Assembly: GCA_016192455.1 (NCBI GenBank)
Contig: JACPUC010000029.1
Location: 124,001 to 188,000, forward strand
Source of the DNA: Candidatus Tectimicrobiota bacterium
GTDB taxonomy: Bacteria; JACPUC01
Length of the DNA: 64,000 bases
Direction: 5' to 3'
How positions within the stretch are numbered: position 1 is the first letter of the stretch; each line of letters begins with the position of its first letter. The notes under the pieces are model-generated. The model had not been told where the DNA came from. It ran no database searches and saw nothing but the letters and a program-made list of their open reading frames with translations. Shown piece by piece: positions 25,533 through 34,132 of the stretch. The position numbers were made by a program, and so were the translations under genes.

Positions 25533-26150
25533 TTACTTCTCTCCCTTCTCCTCCTTCGGCTTCTTGCCTTCCGAGACGATGGTGATCTCGTTCATCACGT
25601 CACCCGCCCGCAACTTCTTCACCACGTCCATGCCCTGGGTGACGCGCCCAAAGACGGTGTACTGGTTATCAAGCTGGTGCGCCGGCGCGAGGGTGAGGTA
25701 GAACTGGCTGCCGGCGCTGTTGGGGCGGTTTGAGCGGGCCATCGCCAGGGCCCCTTCGATGTGCGTCAGGCCGTTGTCGTGCTCATCCTTGATGGTCCAG
25801 CCGGGACCGCCAGTGCCGTCCCCTTTCGGATCCCCCCCTTGGATGACAAAGTTCGGCACGTAGCGATGGAAGGTGAGGCCCTTGTAGAAGGCACTCTTCA
25901 CCAGCTTAAGGAAGTTCGCGACAGTGATGGGGGCCATGTCGGGGTAGAGCGCGATGCGGATGTCGCCCTTGTTCGTCTTGATGATGCCTACCACGATAGT
26001 CGTCCCTTCCGGCGCCTCTGCCTGTACCGGCGGCGTCTCCCAGCCGGCCCAGGTGATGGCAAGCGCCACCAGCAGCCCGAGAAGGGTCACCCCAAGTCTA
26101 GCTGCGCTCCCTGTCGTCAGCTTGATCCCCTGTTGAAGCGTGTCGTGCAT
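25533..26150 (-). CDS. peptidyl-prolyl cis-trans isomerase, cyclophilin type, membrane-anchored or periplasmic
   Basis: A 205-residue cyclophilin. Residues 17-35 form a hydrophobic signal or anchor (LGVTLLGLLVALAITWAG). The catalytic domain has the family motifs FHRYVPNFVIQGGDPKGDG, with the active-site arginine in FHR, then SAGSQFYLTLAP and YTVFGRVTQGMDVV. It ends in a Lys/Glu-rich tail. It catalyses proline isomerisation during folding, probably in the periplasm. The start is placed at ATG 26148-26150; a GTG two codons earlier is possible. It is the last gene of the tmk-holB-ricT-metG-tatD run and ends at the shared terminator. Confidence 0.93.
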   Translation of the reverse strand: MHDTLQQGIKLTTGSAARLGVTLLGLLVALAITWAGWETPPVQAEAPEGTTIVVGIIKTNKGDIRIALYPDMAPITVANFLKLVKSAFYKGLTFHRYVPNFVIQGGDPKGDGTGGPGWTIKDEHDNGLTHIEGALAMARSNRPNSAGSQFYLTLAPAHQLDNQYTVFGRVTQGMDVVKKLRAGDVMNEITIVSEGKKPKEEKGEK

Positions 26151-26231
26151 GTCCACGATTCCCGCCTAGCAGCTCTGCGTTCCACCCACGCGTCCGCCTC
26201 CCCGCTGAACCGTCGCGAGGCTGGGCTTTCG

Positions 26232-27635
26232 TCAGCCGACGCGATCGTACTCCCGGACGCGAAACTCAACCCCCAGTTCCACCTCGGCGAGCCGCCGGCA
26301 CGCTTCAATATCGACGGGGGCGCCGGGGATGCCGCGCACCGCCGTGGCAATCACCCGCGGCAGAGCGTCGCGGCAGCGCCGGATGAACTCCAGCACGGCG
26401 TCGTACGCCCGCGGGCCGAACCGCGGCCGGCAGACGGCGACGTAGCCCTGCGGCGTCTCGGCATTCAAGCTCACACTCACGGCATCAATGAGCCCCACCA
26501 GCTCCGGCACGATGTCCCGCTTGTGGATAAGGTTGCCGTGGCCGTTGGTGTTGAGCCGCACCGGCAGACCATGCGCCTTGCAGTAGCGTGCCACGTCAAG
26601 CAAGACAGTCAAGCGAAGTGTTGGTTCCCCATAACCGCAAAAGACGATTTCCTCGATGCCCTCGCTGCCGGCCGCTAGATGCTCCGCCACGGCGCCGCAC
26701 AGCGCCTCCGTCGTCGGCTCTTCCCGCAAGCCAAGGAAGTGGCCCTTCACGCTGGGGTCGAGCTCGCGGGCGCAGAAGCTGCAATCGCTGGTGCAGCGGT
26801 TGGTGATGTTCAGGTAGAGACTGCGGCGGATGCGGTAGGCAATGGCGCCCTGCCGCTCTGGGCCGCCGCCGTCGAGCCGGAAAAGACGGCGGGCGTTGAA
26901 GCTCGTGATGCGCGCCAGGTCGGCGACGGTGAGCCCATGCAGCTCGGCCAGCCTGGCGGCCGTGTGCAGCACGAAGCTCGGCTCGTTGCGCTTGCCGCGC
27001 CGCGGCGCGGGGGCAAGGTACGGGCAGTCGGTCTCCACCATGAGGCGGTCCACGGGCAGGGCCTTGGCGACGCCGCGCAGGGACTCGGCATTGGCGAAGG
27101 TGAGCTGGCCGGCGAAGGAGATGAAGAAGCCGAGTTCCAGGCAGGTCTCGGCAAGGGCCTGGCTGCCGCTGAAGCAGTGCATGACGCCGCCGCGCTCCTC
27201 GGCATGCTCCTCGCGCAGGATGGCGAGGAGGTCGTCCCCGGCATCGCGGCAGTGGATGACCACGGGCTTGCGCACCTGCCGCGCCAAGCGGAGCTGCCGG
27301 CGGAAGACTCGCCGCTGCGCCTCGATGGGCGCGTAGGCCTTGAAGTAGTCGAGGCCCGTCTCCCCCACCGCCACCACCTCGGGCCGGCGCGCGAGCTCCT
27401 CGAGCCGCGCCCAGCTTTCCTCATCCACCCCTTCGGCGTCGTGCGGGTGGATGCCGGCGGTGGGGTGGAGCCGCGGGTGCCGCGCCGCCAGCTCAATGGC
27501 GGCGAGGCTCGAGGCCACGTCCGTCCCCACCACGATGATCGCCTCGATCCCCGCGCCGAGGGCGCGCTCGATGACGGCCTCGCGGTCGGCGTCGAAGTGC
27601 TCCATGGTGAGATGGGCGTGGGAGTCGATGTACAT
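26232..27635 (-). CDS. TatD-family deoxyribonuclease fused to a radical SAM domain
   Basis: A 467-residue fusion. Residues 1-255 form a TatD metal-dependent hydrolase: the HxH of DSHAHLTMEHF, the glutamate in VGETGLDYF, VIHCRDAGDD, MHCFSGS and ETDCPYLAP. Residues about 265-467 form a radical SAM enzyme with the cluster motif CTSDCSFC and GYGEPTLRL. This TatD-linked radical SAM architecture is a known family (TIGR04038-like), usually found in anaerobes and deltaproteobacteria, but its radical reaction has not been established. The start codon lies 8 bases after the metG stop, so it is translated from the same message. TatD itself has 3'-5' exonuclease activity in other bacteria. Confidence 0.9.
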   Translation of the reverse strand: MYIDSHAHLTMEHFDADREAVIERALGAGIEAIIVVGTDVASSLAAIELAARHPRLHPTAGIHPHDAEGVDEESWARLEELARRPEVVAVGETGLDYFKAYAPIEAQRRVFRRQLRLARQVRKPVVIHCRDAGDDLLAILREEHAEERGGVMHCFSGSQALAETCLELGFFISFAGQLTFANAESLRGVAKALPVDRLMVETDCPYLAPAPRRGKRNEPSFVLHTAARLAELHGLTVADLARITSFNARRLFRLDGGGPERQGAIAYRIRRSLYLNITNRCTSDCSFCARELDPSVKGHFLGLREEPTTEALCGAVAEHLAAGSEGIEEIVFCGYGEPTLRLTVLLDVARYCKAHGLPVRLNTNGHGNLIHKRDIVPELVGLIDAVSVSLNAETPQGYVAVCRPRFGPRAYDAVLEFIRRCRDALPRVIATAVRGIPGAPVDIEACRRLAEVELGVEFRVREYDRVG

Positions 27636-27643
27636 GCCGGGCC

Positions 27644-29620
27644 TCAGCGCACCTTGCTGCCGGGGGGAATCTCGCCATCGAGGCCGACAAGGACCAGCCG
27701 GGAGCCCCCCTCGGCGGCCAGGACCATGCCGTTCGACTCGACTCCCATGAGCTTGGCCGGCCGCAGGTTCGCCACCAGGATGATCTGCTTGCCGAGCAGC
27801 TCCTGCGGAGTGTAGTGCTCGGCGATGCCGGCGACAACCTGACGCACTTCGTCCCCAAGATCAACCTGGAGCTTCAGGAGCTTCTTCGAGCTCCTGATCG
27901 GTTCGGCGGCCCGAATCCGGCCCACCCGCAGATCGAGGCGCTGGAACTCGTCGATGCTGATCGTCGCGGCGCTCCCCGCGGCCGGTGGTCCCGCCTGGGC
28001 TGCTTCTTGTCGCCCCGCTTCCTTCGCGGGGCCGGCGGTGGACGACGCTGCGCCGGCCGCCGTCGCGGGCGTCTCCTCGAGGCGCGGGAAGAGCTGCTCG
28101 CCGCGCGCGATGCGGCTGCCGGGGCGCAGCCCGCCCCAGCGCCGCCAGTCCCCGCCGGCGGGCGCCTCGAGACCCTCCTCCATACCGAGCTGCCGCGCCA
28201 GCTCGCGCGCTTTCCCCGGCATGAAGGGACTGATCAGGAACGCCACCAGGCGCAGCGCTTCGAGGCAGGTCGCAAGCACGCCATCGAGCCGCGGCGCCTG
28301 TTCCTTGGCGAGCTTCCACGGCGCGGCCGCATCGACGTAACGGTTCAGATGCGCCAGGAACTCCCACACCCGCGCCAGCGCCCGGTGGAACGCCAGGGTC
28401 TCCATCGCTTCCGTGAAGCCCCGCACGGCCGCCGCCGCCGCTCCCCGCACCTGCTCCTCCTCGGCGGTGGGCGCCGTGCAGGGAGGGATGACGCCGCCGC
28501 GATAGCGCTCCACCATGGTGAGGACGCGGCTCACCAGGTTGCCGAGGTCATTCGCCAGGTCGGCGTTGAGGCGCTGCACGAGGGCGGCTTCGGAGAAATC
28601 GCCGTCGAGGCCGAAGCTCACCTCGCGCAGCAGGAAGAAGCGCAGCGGATCAGGGCCGTAGCGCTCCACGAGCAGGTTCGGATCGACGACGTTGCCGAGC
28701 GACTTCGACATCTTGCGCCCCTCGTGCGTCCACCAGCCATGGGCGAAAACCTGGGTCGGCAACGCCTCGCCGCCGGCCATGAGGAAGGCCGGCCAGTAGA
28801 CGGCGTGGAAGCGCAGGATGTCCTTGCCGATGAGGTGGATGACGCGGCCGTCCTGGGGGCGCTCGCTCCAGTACGCCCGGTAGGCCGCCTCGTCGGGGCT
28901 GAGGAAGCCGAGGACGGAGAGGTAGTTGAGGAGCGCATCGAGCCAGACGTAGACCACGTGAGGCGGCGCGGGGACCACCGGCACGCCCCAGGAGAAGCTG
29001 GTGCGGCTGACGCTCAGGTCGCGCAGGCCGCCGCGCACAAAGGAGATGATCTCGTTGCGCCGCGACTCGGGCTGGATGAACCGCGGGTTCTCCTGGTAGT
29101 GCCGCAGCAGCCGCTCCTGGTACGCCGAGAGGCGGAAGAAGAAGCTCGCCTCCTTGAGCTTCTCCGTGGGCCGCCCGCAGTCGGGACAGGCGCCGCTGAC
29201 CAGTTGCAGCTCGGTCCAGTAGGTCTCGCAGGGGGTGCAGTACCAGTCCTCGTACTCGCCGAGGTAGATGTCGCCGGAGTCGAGGAGGCGTTGGAAGTAC
29301 TGCTGCACCGCCGTGATATGGCGCGGCTCGGTGGTGCGGATGAAGTCGGTGTTGGAAATCTGCAGCTTCTGCCACAGGCTCTGGAAGCGCGTGACGACGC
29401 GGTCGGCGAGCTGCTGCGGTGTCTCCCCGCTTGCCGTCGCCGCCTTCGCCACCTTCTGGCCGTGCTCGTCCGTGCCGGTGAGGAAGAAGACGTCCGCGCC
29501 GCAGAGGCGCTGGTAGCGTGCCAGAACGTCGGCGGCGATGGTCGAGTAGGCGTGCCCGAGGTGGGGGACGTCGTTCACGTAGTAGATCGGGGTGGTGACG
29601 TAGAAGGTGGGACGACTCAT
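27644..29620 (-). CDS. metG: methionyl-tRNA synthetase
   Basis: A 658-residue class I synthetase that charges tRNA-Met. The ATP-binding motifs are HLGH at residues 20-23 (HIGH) and KMSKS in EGRKMSKSLGN. A zinc knuckle is visible as CTPCETYW and ACPDCGRP. The anticodon-binding helical domain follows, then an Ala/Gly/Gln-rich linker (about residues 500-545) and a C-terminal EMAP/Trbp111-type tRNA-binding domain (FQRLDLRVGRIRAAEPI to the end), which dimerises the enzyme. The low-complexity linker is longer than in most species. It is in a conserved cluster with tatD, ricT and holB. Confidence 0.97.
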   Translation of the reverse strand: MSRPTFYVTTPIYYVNDVPHLGHAYSTIAADVLARYQRLCGADVFFLTGTDEHGQKVAKAATASGETPQQLADRVVTRFQSLWQKLQISNTDFIRTTEPRHITAVQQYFQRLLDSGDIYLGEYEDWYCTPCETYWTELQLVSGACPDCGRPTEKLKEASFFFRLSAYQERLLRHYQENPRFIQPESRRNEIISFVRGGLRDLSVSRTSFSWGVPVVPAPPHVVYVWLDALLNYLSVLGFLSPDEAAYRAYWSERPQDGRVIHLIGKDILRFHAVYWPAFLMAGGEALPTQVFAHGWWTHEGRKMSKSLGNVVDPNLLVERYGPDPLRFFLLREVSFGLDGDFSEAALVQRLNADLANDLGNLVSRVLTMVERYRGGVIPPCTAPTAEEEQVRGAAAAAVRGFTEAMETLAFHRALARVWEFLAHLNRYVDAAAPWKLAKEQAPRLDGVLATCLEALRLVAFLISPFMPGKARELARQLGMEEGLEAPAGGDWRRWGGLRPGSRIARGEQLFPRLEETPATAAGAASSTAGPAKEAGRQEAAQAGPPAAGSAATISIDEFQRLDLRVGRIRAAEPIRSSKKLLKLQVDLGDEVRQVVAGIAEHYTPQELLGKQIILVANLRPAKLMGVESNGMVLAAEGGSRLVLVGLDGEIPPGSKVR

Positions 29621-29816
29621 GGGAGCTGCGTGATCCTAACGGGGTGCGCCGGAGAACGCGGCGGAGGGAGAGCCGGAGACGACCGCATGAGAAGATCGCG
29701 CCGACGCAGCCTCCGGCGGCATCATGCCGCGCGCGGCCGCCCTGACGCCTGGCCAGGCGGGAACGCCCTGGCCTTGCTCCAGATCGGCCACGCTGCCTCG
29801 CCTTGACGGATTGAGC

Positions 29817-30536
29817 CTACTCGGCGGGGATCTCAAGCTCGGCGACGGTCTCGGCGGCGTCCGGCGTCTTCTCCTCCTCCTGGTCGGAGTGCTTCTGAGC
29901 GGCAGGGTTGAACTCGAAGGCGACGCAGCACTTCAGGCGACCGCACATGCCGGTGAGCTTGTTGACATTCATCGACAGGTTCTGCTTCTTCGCCATCTTG
30001 ATCGAGACCGGCTTGAAGGAGGTGAGGAACGTCGTGCAGCAGAGGGAGCGGCCGCACGGTCCGAAGCCTCCGAGCAGACGCGACTTGTCTCGTACGCCGA
30101 TCTGCTTCATCTCGATGCGGGTGCGGTAGCGGCGCGCCAGATCGCGCACCAGGGCGCGAAAATCGACCCGAGCATCGGCGGTGAAGTAGAAGTACGCTTT
30201 CCGGCCGTCGTAGAGGAACTCCGTCATCACCAGCTTCATCGGCAGCTCGTGCTTGCGGATGCGCTCGAGGCAGAAGGCGAACGCCTCCCGCTCGCGCCGC
30301 TCGAGGTACGCCAGGTGATCGAGGTCCTCCTTGGAGATCCGGCGCGCGACGCGCGGCAAGGTGCGGTGCAGAAGCTGTTCGCCCATGGCGCGCGAGCCAA
30401 GGGTGACCATGCCCACGTCCGGGCCTTCGGGCAACTCGACGATGCATTGCTCCCCGGCTTCGAGAGCGAGGTCGCCGGCATCGCACTGCCTGATGCTATT
30501 GCGGTTGCGCAACACGAGATCAACGACGACACGCAT
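29817..30536 (-). CDS. ricT: PSP1/RicT-family protein (YaaT-like)
   Basis: A 239-residue cytoplasmic protein of the PSP1 C-terminal domain family. Characteristic are the cysteine motifs GPCGRSLCCTTF and MCGRLKCC, which in Bacillus RicT help bind 4Fe-4S clusters in the YaaT-YmcA-YlbF complex that assists RNase Y, and KLVMTEFLYDGRKAYFYF. ATG at 30534-30536 lies inside the end of holB (overlap of 17 bases), so the two are translationally coupled. The longer reading frame upstream of this ATG has no homology. An Asp/Glu-rich C-terminal tail follows the domain. The gene order holB-ricT-metG-tatD is common in Firmicutes and Deltaproteobacteria. Confidence 0.92.
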   Translation of the reverse strand: MRVVVDLVLRNRNSIRQCDAGDLALEAGEQCIVELPEGPDVGMVTLGSRAMGEQLLHRTLPRVARRISKEDLDHLAYLERREREAFAFCLERIRKHELPMKLVMTEFLYDGRKAYFYFTADARVDFRALVRDLARRYRTRIEMKQIGVRDKSRLLGGFGPCGRSLCCTTFLTSFKPVSIKMAKKQNLSMNVNKLTGMCGRLKCCVAFEFNPAAQKHSDQEEEKTPDAAETVAELEIPAE

Positions 30537-31569
30537 GACAATACTCTGCGAGGGCCTGGAGATCTGCCCCAGCCGTGAGCAGGAGGTCGAGGGTGAGCTG
30601 GGCGTGGACGTTCCGGCGAATTGCATGCGACGCTGCCAGAATCCCCGCTAATATAGCCTCCACCTGCTCATTTCTCAAGCGTGCCGCGATCTCTCCCAGC
30701 TCCGCGGCGGCGTCGGCGTTGAGCAGGAAGCGGCGGAGCGCGCTCTCCGGCTCCCCAGCGCTCCTCTCCCGGCTGCCGCAGAGGAGGAGCAGGTCGCGCG
30801 CCACCAGGGCGAGGAGGTCAACGAACTCCAGGACCTCCTCGCGGGCGCGCCCCCGCGTGAGCTGCTCGCTGAACTCGAAGCAGGGCAGGGCCCCCCCATC
30901 GAGCCCAAGCCGCAGGAAAGCCACGGCAAGGCGCCGCAGATCGCGCAGCCGCTCGATGTCCACCGCCAGCGCCTGGCCGGGACACCCTGCCGACAGGCCA
31001 GCGACGAGGCGCGCCGTGGCGGCGTCAAACTGCCGGCGCTGCCGCAGGAGCTGCGCCACGTGCTCCGCCGCCAGGGTGCCGAAGCGCACGACCTGGCAGC
31101 GGGAGACCACCGTCAGCGGCAGCGCCGCCAGGTTCTGGCAGACAAGGATGAAATGCGTCGCCTCGGGGGGCTCCTCAAGGGTCTTCAGGAATGCCGCGGC
31201 CGCCTCGGTGCCGAGGCGGTCCGCCTCGTCGAGCACGGCCACCTTGGCGCCGCCGCAGAAGGCCCGCAGCCCTAGGCGATCCTGGAGGATGCGGATCTGC
31301 TCGATCTTGATCTGCTGCCCGTCGGGGGCGACGACGTGGAAATCGGGGTGAGCGCCGCGCGCGCAGCGGCGGCAGGCGTCGCACCTGCCGCAGCCGAGGC
31401 TGCCGCGTTCTTCGCAGAGGAGGGCCTGCCCCATGGCCAGGGCGGTGGCGTGCTTGCCGACGCCGCGCGCGCCGACGAAGAGATAGGCATGCGGCACCCG
31501 GCGGGTGCGCAGCGCCGCTTCCAGGAGCTGCTTGACGTGTTCGTGCCCAAGAATCGTCTCGAACGCCAC
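30520..31569 (-). CDS. holB: DNA polymerase III, delta' subunit (HolB)
   Basis: A 349-residue AAA+ clamp-loader subunit. It begins with FETILGHEHVKQLLEAAL and PHAYLFVGARGVGKHATAL; the P-loop has GVGKH, with histidine in place of the usual Ser/Thr, consistent with delta' proteins not hydrolysing ATP. A zinc module shows CGRCDACRRCARG, and VAVLDEADRLGTEAAAAFLKTLEEPPE is the Walker B/sensor region. The C-terminal collar domain is weakly conserved. Start is GTG at 31567-31569 after AAAGGGA. It is preceded by tmk and overlaps ricT, the usual order. Confidence 0.93.
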   Translation of the reverse strand: MAFETILGHEHVKQLLEAALRTRRVPHAYLFVGARGVGKHATALAMGQALLCEERGSLGCGRCDACRRCARGAHPDFHVVAPDGQQIKIEQIRILQDRLGLRAFCGGAKVAVLDEADRLGTEAAAAFLKTLEEPPEATHFILVCQNLAALPLTVVSRCQVVRFGTLAAEHVAQLLRQRRQFDAATARLVAGLSAGCPGQALAVDIERLRDLRRLAVAFLRLGLDGGALPCFEFSEQLTRGRAREEVLEFVDLLALVARDLLLLCGSRERSAGEPESALRRFLLNADAAAELGEIAARLRNEQVEAILAGILAASHAIRRNVHAQLTLDLLLTAGADLQALAEYCHACRR

Positions 31570-31713
31570 GCGTCCCTTTTCTCCTCACCGGTCGGGCCGG
31601 GCCGCGCGGCACGGCACACCGCCGTGTTCCGGCGGCCGCAGGCCAAGAGGGAGCCGATCGCCCCGCCGGCTGGCTTGCGCTCCGTCACCGCATGGATGGC
31701 CGCCGGGCGCGCC

Positions 31714-32370
31714 TCAGGCTGACGCTCCGGCCGCGGGGGGAAGTCGAGCCCGGACGACGCCCAGCACCGCCGCCCGCACCTCTTCGACACCGCCATCTGC
31801 CAGGATCACCGCGATGCGCCGCGGCTCCGCCGCCGCGATGGCCAAGTAGCCGCGCCGCACGCGCTGGTGAAAGGCAAGGTTCTCCCGCTCCAGGCGATCG
31901 GCCCCTGCGCTCGCAACCGCGCCGCGCTCAGCCAGCCGCCGCAGGCCGACCTCCACGGGCAGGTCGAGGAGGAGCGTCAGGTCAGGCACCAGCCCCCCTC
32001 CCGCCACGCTGTTGAGTTGGCGGAGAAGCTCGCGATCATGCCCGCGTCCGTCCCCCTGGTAGGCGAGGGTGGAGTCGGTGAAGCGGTCGCAGAGGACCAC
32101 CCTGCCGGCCGCGAGGGCCGGGCGCAGCACCTCCTCGACATGCTGCGCGCGGTCCGCCAGGTAGAGTAGCAGCTCGGCGAGCGAGGTGATCGCAGCCCCG
32201 GGAGCGTGCAGGAGCAGCTCGCGGATGCGTTCTCCGAGAGGGGTGCCGCCTGGCTCGCGGCTGACGACGCAGGCATGGCCGGCCTGGCGCAACGCCTCGG
32301 CCAAAAGCCGACACTGCGTCGACTTGCCGCTCCCTTCAACCCCCTCGAAGGTGATGAAGTAACCAGGCAT
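31714..32370 (-). CDS. tmk: thymidylate kinase
   Basis: A 218-residue enzyme phosphorylating dTMP to dTDP. Key motifs are the P-loop FEGVEGSGKSTQ, SREPGGTPLGERIRELLL (the DR/EP substrate loop), and LCDRFTDSTLAYQGDGRG. The LID region lies around LRRLAERG. Length matches bacterial Tmk with a short Ala-rich tail. It is the first gene of the minus-strand housekeeping cluster, with about 145 bases before holB. Confidence 0.97.
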   Translation of the reverse strand: MPGYFITFEGVEGSGKSTQCRLLAEALRQAGHACVVSREPGGTPLGERIRELLLHAPGAAITSLAELLLYLADRAQHVEEVLRPALAAGRVVLCDRFTDSTLAYQGDGRGHDRELLRQLNSVAGGGLVPDLTLLLDLPVEVGLRRLAERGAVASAGADRLERENLAFHQRVRRGYLAIAAAEPRRIAVILADGGVEEVRAAVLGVVRARLPPAAGASA

Positions 32371-32647
32371 GGCGCCACTCGGTTAGGCGTCCGGCGCGCG
32401 GCTCGCCACGTTCGCCCGCGCCGGCTCGGGCGCGCCCGCTCTCCCACCTCGTGTCGCTCCGCGGAGGCAGGGCGCCTGCAGACTTCCGCCCCCTCTTCCC
32501 GGCAAGCGCGCCATGTCGATGAAGAGTTGCGGTGCGACCGAACCCGGCGCGGCGCTCCCCACGTCGGCGGCTGGGGCGGCTGCTCGACCTCGGCTCCCGC
32601 CGCGCGCCTGGACGAAGGCGACGGTCGCCATCCCGGTCGCCGCCACC

Positions 32648-33799
32648 TCAATGTCCGGCATCGTGATGCCACTCCGGCAGCAGGACAATGCTGTTGGGAT
32701 TGTACCCCTGCTTCTTCAGCGTATCCATGCTCGCCACTACTTTCTCCTGCTGAAGGTCGATCACGGTGACCGACCCGTCGTTCATCCCGGGCAGGTTCAA
32801 GAGGCTGTTCTGCACGAAGGCGTAACGCTCATCCGGCGTGAAGGCCACGTGGTGCGCACCCGGCGCGGCCGGAATCGTCTTCACGAGCTTCGGGCTGCCG
32901 GGCTCCTTGCCGAGGTCGAAGATGTGCAGGGCGCCGGGCTTCGCCGTGGTGACGTAGAGGCGATCCCTTTTCCTGTTCACGTACATCTCCAGCGGCACAC
33001 CGGCGTTCTGAGGGGCGAAGTTAAAGGCCTCCCTGGCCTCGAACGCCTTCTTGGCTCCATCCCAGCGGGCGGTCCACAAGGTGTTGCCGTACATATTGGT
33101 GATGAAAGAGAGGGGCGGATTCGAACCCGGCAGCGGCAGGACCTCAACCGGCGCCACGCCGGAGGGCGACGCCTTCGCGGAGACTTTCAGCGGCGCGAGG
33201 AGCTCGCCCGTGCTGGTTTTGACGACGCTCAGCGTCTCGCCGGCGTCCCCCAGGTCGGAGGGGCGCACCGTGTTCGTGACCAGCATGCGATCAATGCCCG
33301 CCAGCACGGCGATCCCATGCGGGTAGGTGCCGGGGACCGAAATGGCCTTCATCGGTTTATCCGTCCGCGCGTCGCCCATGATCACGTTGGCGGATCCGAG
33401 GCAGGTCAGGTACCACGTCGCGTTGTCCTCGGAGAAGACAATATCCTCGCCCCCCTTGCAGTCTGGCACCGGCACCCGTTTGATGCGGTAGGGAAAGCGC
33501 TTCATGTCCAGAACGAGCACCTCGCTCTTGCCAAGCGCCGTCACGTACGCTTTGCTGACATCCTTGTTGTAAAAGATGTGGTGCGCCACCAGGTCCGGCG
33601 GCAAGGGGATGTCCAGGAGAATCTTGCCGAAGCTGTCGGACGTGGGGTCCACGTCGATGATCGCGATGCCTTCGCGCCGGGCGGTTTGCTCTGGCTTGCT
33701 CTCGTAGTTGAACATCGCCAGGATCTCCGCGCGCACGCCGAGCGGCAAAGCCGCGAGCACGAGCACGCTGACGAGCAGGAGTACGCTTACCCTCTTCAT
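32648..33799 (-). CDS. secreted beta-propeller (YncE/lactonase-like) protein
   Basis: A 383-residue exported protein. Signal peptide residues 1-24 (VLLLVSVLVLAALPLGVRA). The rest consists of blades with repeats such as SKAYVTALGKSEVLVLDM, RDRLYVTTAKPGALHIFDL and ERYAFVQNSLLNLPGMNDGSVTVIDL, the pattern of seven-bladed YncE-type propellers. No lactonase catalytic residues can be assigned with confidence. Such proteins bind DNA, metals or redox partners in the periplasm, or act in electron-transfer complexes. It has its own candidate promoter upstream and no operon partners. Confidence 0.85.
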   Translation of the reverse strand: MKRVSVLLLVSVLVLAALPLGVRAEILAMFNYESKPEQTARREGIAIIDVDPTSDSFGKILLDIPLPPDLVAHHIFYNKDVSKAYVTALGKSEVLVLDMKRFPYRIKRVPVPDCKGGEDIVFSEDNATWYLTCLGSANVIMGDARTDKPMKAISVPGTYPHGIAVLAGIDRMLVTNTVRPSDLGDAGETLSVVKTSTGELLAPLKVSAKASPSGVAPVEVLPLPGSNPPLSFITNMYGNTLWTARWDGAKKAFEAREAFNFAPQNAGVPLEMYVNRKRDRLYVTTAKPGALHIFDLGKEPGSPKLVKTIPAAPGAHHVAFTPDERYAFVQNSLLNLPGMNDGSVTVIDLQQEKVVASMDTLKKQGYNPNSIVLLPEWHHDAGH

Positions 33800-34049
33800 T
33801 GGTATCCCCCCTCTGCGCCGCCGGAGCGACGCTGGAACTCTTGCGCAAACTGGGATGCACCCGCCGCCGGCGCACCCGTGGGCCCGGCGGCGGGCCGCCG
33901 GTTGAAACCAGGCGCCTGGCAGGCGCGCGGAGCGCCACCCCGTGGGCCCATCATCGTTGCCGCGTAGATAGACGCGCGAGAGCTCGGGTTGCGTGCGGCG
34001 CGGGAGCGCTCAACCGTCGAGTGAGAAACACGGAATTGTGATGCGGAGG

Positions 34050-34078
34050 AAGGTAGCAAAGGCAAAAAAGCAAGTCAA
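34050..34078 (-). promoter_or_regulatory. candidate sigma-70 promoter for the beta-propeller gene
   Basis: On the minus strand, TTGACT (34073-34078), a 17-base spacer and TACCTT (34050-34055) lie about 250 bases upstream of the start codon at 33799. The surrounding bases are AT-rich relative to the window. The rest of the 33800-34132 interval holds no gene. Confidence 0.45.
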
Positions 34079-34132
34079 CGCGAGGCAAAGGCGGCGCGAG
34101 CCGGCTTATCATCTGCTGCAGGGACCGGCCCT

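Noticed and set aside
27815-29806. A 663-codon open frame opposite metG
   Set aside because: It is the antisense shadow of metG, without any domain or signal features.
32383-32688. A 101-codon minus-strand frame between the propeller gene and tmk
   Set aside because: It overlaps the end of the propeller gene in another frame and has no features of a real protein.
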